DNA from: Verrucomicrobiia bacterium
Lineage (GTDB): Bacteria; Verrucomicrobiota; Verrucomicrobiia; Limisphaerales; DTLC01
Length of the DNA: 5,079 bases
Direction: 5' to 3'
Assembly (NCBI GenBank): GCA_025061935.1
Contig: JANWZY010000210.1
Span: 1 to 5,079, forward strand
Shown here: positions 1-5,079 of the stretch, in pieces
Layout: every line of letters starts with the position of its first letter
Position numbering within the stretch: position 1 is the first letter of the stretch
Position numbers and translations under genes: made by a program
The notes under the pieces: generated by a model
What the model was told of the DNA's origin: nothing
Database searches by the model: none
Seen by the model: the letters and a program-made list of their open reading frames with translations, nothing else

Positions 1-1
1 C

Positions 2-295
2 GAGCGCTATTCGATGGAATCGTTCACTTGGAAACTGCCTAACGGGAAATACGTTGCGAAGTTGTACTTCTGCGAGACTTACGACGGGATAACCGGCCCG
101 GGCGAGCGGGTATTCTCGTTTAACGTGCAAGGGCACGAATTCAGAGATTTCGATGTGTGGGTTAAGGCCGGAGGACCATATCGCCCATACATCTTAACTG
201 TGCCCGTGGAGGTAACCAAAGGCGAGTTCCGCATCACATTCACGCCCAAAATCGAAAACCCGCAGATTAACGCAATTGAAATCATTCCTGAATCG
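2..295 (+). repeat. Malectin (CBM57) domain, copy A, truncated at its N-terminus
   Basis: This is the C-terminal part of a malectin-like carbohydrate-binding domain and the first of two copies in the same protein. It begins in ERYSM and runs through KLPNGKYVAKLYF, GPGERVFSFNVQG, DFDVWVKAGGPYR and INAIEIIP, the usual strands of the malectin fold. Against copy B, offset by exactly 168 residues (504 bases), about 69 of 94 residues from the first Met are identical with no gap. The family binds glucose-containing oligosaccharides in eukaryotic malectin. In bacterial CAZymes the same fold is used as a binding module, and the ligand here is unknown. The N-terminal third lies outside the window. Confidence 0.85.
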
Positions 296-2818
296 CTTGC
301 CGGTGCAATTGGCACGGCACCAGCCCCAACTGCAACAGCCACGGCCGCAAAGCCGATCAGGATCAAAGCCGGCAGATTCACACCGTACACCGATTCCGAT
401 GGCAACACGTGGTTGCCTGACCACGGCTTCGACGGCGGCGAAACAGTCGAGCGCGACCCGTCAATCCAAATAGCCAATACCAAAGACCCCGAATTGTTCC
501 GCACCGAGCGGTATCTGATGGACGCGTTCACTTACAAGCTTCCAAACGGCAGCTACATTGTGAAACTGTATTTTGCCGAGACTTACGAGGGCATCGGCGG
601 CCCGGGCGACCGCGTCTTCTCATTCAACGTCCAGGGTAAGGAGTTCAAAGATTTCGATATCTGGGTCAAAGCAGGCGGGCCGTACCGCGCGTATATCGAG
701 ACCGTCTCTGTCGAAGTCACAAACCGGGAGCTCAAAATCACGTTCACGCCCGGGGTGCAAAATCCTGCCATTAACGCAATCGAGATAATACCCGTTTCTA
801 TCAGCGACATGGATATGCCGTGGCCGGGCACGACCGCCACGAACACTGTGGGTGCAACACCAGCACAGTTTCCGCAGCCTTCCACTACGCCAGTCCAAAC
901 CATCCGGCTCGCCAAGAACCCTGTCCTCTACATCGATGCTGGCAAGGTAATCGCCCGCGTAAACTCGAATTTCTACGGTTTGATGACCGAGGAAATCAAC
1001 TTTTCGTACGAGGGCGGGTTGTACGCAGAGTTGATCAGAAACCGCACGTTCAAGGCTAGCCCGCAAAGGCCCCTATTCTGGGATGTAGTCGGCGAGGCGA
1101 ACATCACGCTCGATACAAACCAGCCTTTAAACAAGGCTTTGGATTTGAGCCTGCGAGTGGATATTATCCATGCTTCGAAGACTGCGCCTGCAGGCATCGC
1201 TAATGGCGGTTACTGGGGAATTCCGGTACGGCCAAACACAACCTACCGCGCTTCGTTCTGGGCCAAAAGCGAGAATTACCGTGGGCCAGTCACGCTAGCC
1301 ATTGAAAGTGTAGATGGCAAAAGGAGGTATGCGCAGGCTGTAATCCCCCAAATCACGAGTAAGTGGCAAAAGTACACGGTGAAATTAAAGACTCGTCGGG
1401 TGAACCCGTCCAAAGACGGTCGGTTTGTCGTAACACTCAGTGGACCCGGTACAGCGTGGTTCCAGAATGTATCACTTTTCCCGCCCACATATCGCAATCG
1501 CCCCAATGGCCTACGCCCGGACATCATGCATTTACTGGCCGAACTGGAGCCTAAGTTTTTACGTTTCCCTGGCGGGAATTATCTGGAAGGCAATGTAATT
1601 GAGGAACGCTTTAATTGGAAGGAAACTATCGGCCCGGTCGAGGAACGGCCTGGCCACCGCAGCCCATGGGGGTACTGGTCCACAGACGGCATGGGTCTGC
1701 TCGAGTTCCTGCTTTGGTGTAAAGACCTGGGCATGGAACCTGTACTGGGTGTGTATGCGGGTTACTCACTGCGCCAACAGTACGTCAAACCTGGGCCTGA
1801 CCTGGAACCTTACGTGCAGGACGCCCTTGACGAAATCGAATACATTATTGGCGATCCAAAAACTACCAAATGGGGCGCCCAACGTGCTCGGCATGGCCAC
1901 CCGCAGCCGTTCCCACTCCGATACGTCGAAATTGGCAACGAGGACTTTTTCGACCGCAGCGGTAGCTATGAAGCAAGGTTCGCGCAATTTTACGACGCCA
2001 TCAAGGCAAAGTATCCACATCTCCAGATCATATCCACAATGCGGGTAAATTCGCGCACTCCTGACCTGGTTGATGATCATTTTTATTTCAGCTCGATGGA
2101 GGAGGCCATGGCCAGCGCTGCGCATTACGATTCGCATCCACGCGCCGAAAAACCAAAGGTCTTTGTCGGCGAATGGGCCACGCGCGTCGGTTCGCCCACG
2201 CCGAACATGGCTGGCGCGCTCGGCGATGCAGCATGGATGACAGGCCTCGAGCGCAATGCCGACATCGTGGTCATGCACTGCTATGCGCCGCTCTTCGTCA
2301 ACGTAAGCCAACTAACCGGGTCGAATCGTTCAATGCAATGGGCCTCGGACCTCATTGGATACGACGCGCTTAGTGCCTACGGCTCCCCGGCGTATTATGT
2401 GCAAAAGATGTTTAGCTCCATGCGTGGAGATGAAGTGCTAGCCACGGATTCGGAAAACATCCCGACACGCATGTGGCAACCCAGAGCCCGACGAGGGGGT
2501 TCGCCACCACCGCCACAGGAAGTTCGGGAACTTTTCTTTAGCGCCACGCGCGATAGCAAATCCGGTGTAATTTACGTCAAGGTGGTCAATACCACCGGTT
2601 CTGCTATACCGATTAACATCCAAATTAAAGGTGTAAGAAAAGTTATGCCTCGCGGTGAGGCTGTGGTAGTTGCTGGTGAATCGCTCCCGGACACGAACAC
2701 AATTGACAACCCAAGGAAGATAGTCCCACGCAAAGAAAAAATTTCAGGGTTGAATACCAATTTCACTCATTCAATACCGCCTTATTCAGTCACGGTGTTG
2801 AAGTTAAAAACCAAATGA
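2..2818 (+). CDS. Malectin-malectin-GH51 alpha-L-arabinofuranosidase, 5' partial
   Basis: Exo-acting arabinofuranosidase that should remove terminal alpha-L-arabinofuranosyl groups with retention of configuration. The frame is open to the left edge, so the true start and any signal peptide lie upstream; Met at base 14 sits inside a malectin domain and is not the start (the second copy has Met at the same place). Counting from that Met: partial malectin 1-92, Ala/Thr/Pro linker about 95-114, complete malectin 115-260, Thr/Pro linker about 263-297, GH51 region 304-934. The GH51 part starts with the family's FYGLMTEEINFSYEGGLYAE segment (320-339), then a CBM4/9-like beta-sandwich (about 350-490). 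The barrel has RFPGGN (517-522), acid/base Glu643 in EIGNED and nucleophile Glu720 in FVGEW. YAPLFVN (757-763) and the C-terminal beta domain, ending near IPPYSVTVLKL, match plant ARAF-type GH51 as I know it. Residues 824-840 form an Arg/Pro-rich stretch. Family call is firm; the exact substrate is not readable. Confidence 0.93.
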   Translation, partial: ERYSMESFTWKLPNGKYVAKLYFCETYDGITGPGERVFSFNVQGHEFRDFDVWVKAGGPYRPYILTVPVEVTKGEFRITFTPKIENPQINAIEIIPESLAGAIGTAPAPTATATAAKPIRIKAGRFTPYTDSDGNTWLPDHGFDGGETVERDPSIQIANTKDPELFRTERYLMDAFTYKLPNGSYIVKLYFAETYEGIGGPGDRVFSFNVQGKEFKDFDIWVKAGGPYRAYIETVSVEVTNRELKITFTPGVQNPAINAIEIIPVSISDMDMPWPGTTATNTVGATPAQFPQPSTTPVQTIRLAKNPVLYIDAGKVIARVNSNFYGLMTEEINFSYEGGLYAELIRNRTFKASPQRPLFWDVVGEANITLDTNQPLNKALDLSLRVDIIHASKTAPAGIANGGYWGIPVRPNTTYRASFWAKSENYRGPVTLAIESVDGKRRYAQAVIPQITSKWQKYTVKLKTRRVNPSKDGRFVVTLSGPGTAWFQNVSLFPPTYRNRPNGLRPDIMHLLAELEPKFLRFPGGNYLEGNVIEERFNWKETIGPVEERPGHRSPWGYWSTDGMGLLEFLLWCKDLGMEPVLGVYAGYSLRQQYVKPGPDLEPYVQDALDEIEYIIGDPKTTKWGAQRARHGHPQPFPLRYVEIGNEDFFDRSGSYEARFAQFYDAIKAKYPHLQIISTMRVNSRTPDLVDDHFYFSSMEEAMASAAHYDSHPRAEKPKVFVGEWATRVGSPTPNMAGALGDAAWMTGLERNADIVVMHCYAPLFVNVSQLTGSNRSMQWASDLIGYDALSAYGSPAYYVQKMFSSMRGDEVLATDSENIPTRMWQPRARRGGSPPPPQEVRELFFSATRDSKSGVIYVKVVNTTGSAIPINIQIKGVRKVMPRGEAVVVAGESLPDTNTIDNPRKIVPRKEKISGLNTNFTHSIPPYSVTVLKLKTK
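356..793 (+). other. Complete malectin (CBM57) domain, copy B region
   Basis: This is the full-length second malectin domain inside the first CDS, about 146 residues. It opens with IRIKAGRFTPYTDSDGNTW, the usual first strand and loop with its Asp/Gly-rich turn. It continues with the DHGFDGGETVERD segment and the ERYLMDAFTYKLPNG region, and closes with INAIEIIP. The part from base 506 to 799 aligns without gaps to copy A. The domain is flanked on both sides by Thr/Ala/Pro linkers, so it should fold as an independent module. Its likely job is to anchor the enzyme to a polysaccharide or to the cell's own glycans. The fold call is from sequence; the role is inference. Confidence 0.85.
506..799 (+). 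repeat. Malectin repeat copy B, aligned portion
   Basis: This is the segment of the second malectin domain that pairs gap-free with bases 2-295. Protein identity is roughly 73 percent, but the codons have drifted. In the shared block WVKAGGPYR (158-184 and 662-688) seven of nine codons differ and every change is silent. The copies therefore diverged long ago under protein-level constraint; this is not a recent DNA duplication. Confidence 0.85.
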
Positions 2819-2873
2819 GTGGCCTGGCACAACATATCTTCGTGTGGTCCAGAACATGCCATTCCATCAACTT

Positions 2874-2933
2874 GATACGGGGAAAACCCTTTTGCTCGCA
2901 TATGGCTGCGGACATTACTCGCGCCCCCGTATC
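2874..2933. repeat. 9-bp perfect inverted repeat, long loop
   Basis: GATACGGGG (2874-2882) is exactly matched by its reverse complement CCCCGTATC (2925-2933), leaving a 42-base loop. Allowing a 3-base bulge (2871-2873), CAA at 2868-2870 could extend the stem by pairing with TTG at 2934-2936. The loop holds a small CGCA/TGCG hairpin (2897-2910). The structure lies in the spacer, 67 bases before the second gene's start. It could be an mRNA structure affecting stability or translation, or a protein-binding palindrome. No T-run follows directly, which argues against a simple intrinsic terminator. A chance match is possible. Confidence 0.4.
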
Positions 2934-2985
2934 TTGGCACGGCCCCTTTTCTAAAATTAGAGTCGAGGCGCCGGGTTGTCTAACT

Positions 2986-2991
2986 AAAGGA
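2986..2991 (+). promoter_or_regulatory. Ribosome binding site AAAGGA for the second GH51 gene
   Basis: AAAGGA ends nine bases before the ATG at 3001, a suitable Shine-Dalgarno spacing. The later in-frame ATG at 3046, which would give a tidier signal peptide, has no comparable purine-rich site upstream (it is preceded by CCAGTCCCGTAAA). This site is the main reason for choosing 3001. Confidence 0.5.
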
Positions 2992-3000
2992 CCGAAAATT

Positions 3001-5079
3001 ATGCGCTGGACTTTGAACCACAAACTTTCAAACCAGTCCCGTAAAATGAAACGGGAACCGACACAAATCCTCTTTGTATGCGCGAGCCTTGTAATGACCG
3101 CTCTAACAAATGCAGCCCCAAATGCCACAGTTGATGCGGCAAAAGAAGGGGCGCACATCTCGCCATACATTTACGGCCAGTTCATCGAGCACATCGGGAA
3201 CATAATGTACAGAGCGCTGTGGGCTGAATTGCTCGATGACCGGAAGTTTTACTTCCCGGTCGCGCCCGAGTCGCCGGATGAGGCCGGACTCCAGGCCCGT
3301 GCCGATGGCGGTCCGGCCAGACGTCAGCGCGGAGTCGGCCGCGGGCGCTGGAACCCGATCGGTCCGGCGGACGCGGTCGTGATGGACACAAACAATCCGT
3401 TTGTGGGCGAGCACAGTCCGTTGGTCAAACCTGCCGGGGACGAGCCTCGGGGCATCTGCCAGAAAGGTGTGAGTTTCGTCAAGGGCACTGCGTACAATGG
3501 CCGAATCCACTTGGCCGGTGCGTCCGGGGCGAAGGTGTTTCTAGCAGTCAGGTGGCTGGACGCGGCGGGAAGCGAAAAGGCCGGGCTGGTGGTGCCCCTC
3601 TCTGAAACCACACCGCTGAGCACAAACTTCCAGAAGTTCACCTTCTCGTTTGTTGCGCCTGAGTCCGGCCCGGCCAGATTCGAGATTGTCGGGCGCGGCT
3701 CGGGCTGGTTCAAGGTGGGCGCCGTCTCGCTCATGCCCTCGAACAACCTGTTCGGGTTCAAGCCCGAGGCGATTGCAGCGCTGAAGCAAATCCGCGCCGG
3801 CGTGTACAGGTTCCCGGGCGGCAACTTCGTCTCGGCTCATGAGTGGCGTGACGCGATCGGCGACCCGGACAAGCGCCCGCCCACATGGGACCCGGTCTGG
3901 CGCGCCATGCAACCGAACGACATTGGCACCGATGAGTTCATGACCCTTTGCAAACTGCTCGAAGTCGAGCCGTACATCACCGTCAATGCCGGCCTGGGCG
4001 ACGCATGGTCGGCGGCGCAATACGTCGAATACGCCAACGGCACCACAAACACGCCCATGGGCGCGCTGCGCGCAGCCAACGGCCATCCAGAGCCGTACCG
4101 GGTGAAATTCTGGGGCATCGGCAACGAAATGTGGGGGTTCACCTACCAGTTCGGCGCGATGAAACCCGAGGACTTCGCCTTCAAACACAACCAGTTCGCC
4201 AAAGCGATGCGCAAAGTTGACCCGTCAATCACACTTCTGGCCAGCGGCGCAATGCCTGACACCATGATCGGCTCGCGCGAGTCGTTGAGCTTCGGCACCA
4301 ACCTTGTGCCCGAATATTTCTCCCGCGCAGACTGGACCGGCATGCTCCTGTCCAACTGTTTCGACCACTTCGACATGCTCAGCGAGCATTTCTACAACTA
4401 CGCCGGCACGCATTTCGACCTGGCCCAGGGCAAGCAAGTCCCGAACGACCCGAACGAGCCGGTCACAGACTGGATGCGCCGCCCGGCCAACCATGTCCGG
4501 ATCAAATACGAGCATTACAAGGACTACGAGCGCCTGTTCCCGCGCCTGGCCAAAGAACCCAAACCGCTGGCAATCAGCGAATGGGCTTACGCGGGCACGT
4601 ACAAATACCCGACCTACCCAGCCATCGCGTGGGCATTGCACGAAATGATCAGGCACTCGGAGCTGATCAAAATGGCAAATTACACATTCGCAACTGCGCT
4701 GCTCAAAACCGACGGAACGAACGTAACGCTCAACGCGAACGGCCTCGTGTTCATGCTATACTCGCGATACTTCGGCGCTGTCCCGGTCGCAGTCACAGGT
4801 GATGCGCCCCAGCCCAAACCCACCGCGCCGTTCGGCGCCGAACAGCCACGCGTCAACGCAGGCAGCGACACCTTTCCACTCGACGTGGTTGCTGCATGGG
4901 CGAAAGACCGCGCCGCGCTTACTGTGGCCGTCCTGAACCCGACGGATGCTGAACAGTCGCTCAGACTCAAGATCACCGGGGCCAAACTTACCGGTGCCGG
5001 CACGCTGCGCCGCCTCGCACCGCCCGCGCCGGACACCAAAGAACCGGTGTTAACCGAGACGCAAATTAGCGCCGTCCCG
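3001..5079 (+). CDS. Secreted GH51 alpha-L-arabinofuranosidase, 3' partial
   Basis: A second GH51 enzyme, open for 693 codons to the right edge. Start 3001 has AAAGGA nine bases upstream; Met16 (base 3046) is the alternative. Residues 16-40 look like a signal peptide: a basic start (MKREPTQ), hydrophobic core ILFVCASLVMTAL and a TNA-AP cleavage-type end, so export is expected. The mature protein opens with the GH51 hallmark ISPYIYGQFIEHIGNIMYRA (54-73), then DDRKFYFPV, an Arg/Gly-rich insertion (about 92-116), NPFVGEHSP (132-140) and a CBM4/9-like beta-sandwich (about 145-247). The barrel shows RFPGGN (270-275), acid/base Glu376 in WGIGNEMWGF and nucleophile Glu527 in AISEWAY. A C-terminal beta domain follows to the edge. 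Compared with the upstream protein's IPPYSVTVLKL ending, probably only some 15-30 residues are missing. It has no malectin modules and differs from the upstream enzyme around both catalytic Glu, so it is a different GH51 branch. Arabinofuranosidase is the best call; a few GH51 members are endoglucanases. Confidence 0.92.
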   Translation, partial: MRWTLNHKLSNQSRKMKREPTQILFVCASLVMTALTNAAPNATVDAAKEGAHISPYIYGQFIEHIGNIMYRALWAELLDDRKFYFPVAPESPDEAGLQARADGGPARRQRGVGRGRWNPIGPADAVVMDTNNPFVGEHSPLVKPAGDEPRGICQKGVSFVKGTAYNGRIHLAGASGAKVFLAVRWLDAAGSEKAGLVVPLSETTPLSTNFQKFTFSFVAPESGPARFEIVGRGSGWFKVGAVSLMPSNNLFGFKPEAIAALKQIRAGVYRFPGGNFVSAHEWRDAIGDPDKRPPTWDPVWRAMQPNDIGTDEFMTLCKLLEVEPYITVNAGLGDAWSAAQYVEYANGTTNTPMGALRAANGHPEPYRVKFWGIGNEMWGFTYQFGAMKPEDFAFKHNQFAKAMRKVDPSITLLASGAMPDTMIGSRESLSFGTNLVPEYFSRADWTGMLLSNCFDHFDMLSEHFYNYAGTHFDLAQGKQVPNDPNEPVTDWMRRPANHVRIKYEHYKDYERLFPRLAKEPKPLAISEWAYAGTYKYPTYPAIAWALHEMIRHSELIKMANYTFATALLKTDGTNVTLNANGLVFMLYSRYFGAVPVAVTGDAPQPKPTAPFGAEQPRVNAGSDTFPLDVVAAWAKDRAALTVAVLNPTDAEQSLRLKITGAKLTGAGTLRRLAPPAPDTKEPVLTETQISAVP

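Larger units (their letters stand above)
2819..3000. other. Intergenic spacer between the two GH51 genes
   Basis: This 182-base gap separates the stop of the first gene from the chosen start of the second. It contains a 9-bp inverted repeat with a long loop, a short T-run after GGGAAAACCC that is too weak to call a terminator, and an AAAGGA ribosome-binding-like site just before the second gene. I found no promoter with both boxes at acceptable spacing. With no strong stop signal and both genes on one strand, co-transcription is plausible but not shown. Confidence 0.6.

Noticed and set aside
14..16. ATG at base 14 as the start of the first gene
   Set aside because: It falls in the middle of a malectin domain; the frame is open upstream (ERYS before Met) and the second malectin copy has the matching ERYLM, so the true start is outside the window.
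1599..2048. 149-codon + strand frame within the first GH51 gene
   Set aside because: It is a shifted-frame shadow of the catalytic domain that includes the acid/base region; the real frame carries the conserved GH51 residues.
2879..2893. Possible intrinsic terminator GGGGAAAACCCTTTT after the first gene
   Set aside because: The stem is only three G-C pairs and the tail only four T, too weak for a confident terminator.
2934..2957. Possible promoter TTGGCA ... TAAAAT before the second gene
   Set aside because: Each box resembles the sigma-70 consensus, but the spacing is only about 12 bases, well short of the usual 16-18.
2815..3000. ATGA-coupled start at 2815 adding 62 residues to the second GH51 protein
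   Set aside because: The added stretch resembles no domain I know, is rich in Cys, His and Trp, and would bury the signal peptide deep inside the protein. It looks like an accidentally open spacer.
2790..3170. Minus-strand 126-codon open frame spanning the spacer
   Set aside because: It overlaps the ends of both real genes, has no recognisable domain, and the translation looks like random composition.
3541..4188. 215-codon open frame on the minus strand inside the second GH51 gene
   Set aside because: It lies fully antisense to a gene with clear catalytic motifs in a region of high third-position GC, which commonly leaves long open antisense frames. Its translation shows no recognisable motif.

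Overview
The window holds two glycoside hydrolase family 51 (GH51) alpha-L-arabinofuranosidase genes in tandem on the + strand, both cut by the window edges. Their role is most simply the release of arabinose from plant-type polysaccharides such as arabinan, arabinoxylan or arabinogalactan. The organism is bacterial. The mix of tandem malectin (CBM57) modules, large exported GH51 enzymes, a moderately high and uneven GC content and few strong Shine-Dalgarno sites would suit an environmental polysaccharide degrader of the Verrucomicrobiota, Planctomycetota or Armatimonadota type. That assignment is inference from style, not from a marker gene.

Region 1 (2-2818) is a multimodular protein missing its N-terminus. 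It carries the end of one malectin domain, a Thr/Ala/Pro linker, a complete second malectin domain, a second Thr/Pro linker, and then a GH51 enzyme of the plant ARAF-like type with a carbohydrate-binding-like beta-sandwich inserted before the catalytic barrel. The catalytic glutamates are visible. Region 2 (2819-3000) is a 182-base spacer with a 9-bp perfect inverted repeat and a likely ribosome binding site, but no convincing promoter or terminator. Region 3 (3001-5079, running off the right edge without a stop) is a second GH51 enzyme with a signal peptide. It belongs to a visibly different branch of the family and lacks malectin modules; probably only its last few dozen residues are missing.

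The two enzymes share the catalytic layout but differ in N-terminal sequence, accessory modules, active-site flanks and codon use. They therefore look like complementary, long-diverged enzymes, not a recent duplication. I see no RNA gene, mobile element, CRISPR array or clearly new system. The most notable points are the malectin-malectin-GH51 architecture, the old but protein-conserved malectin duplication, the pairing of two GH51 branches, and the inverted repeat between the genes.
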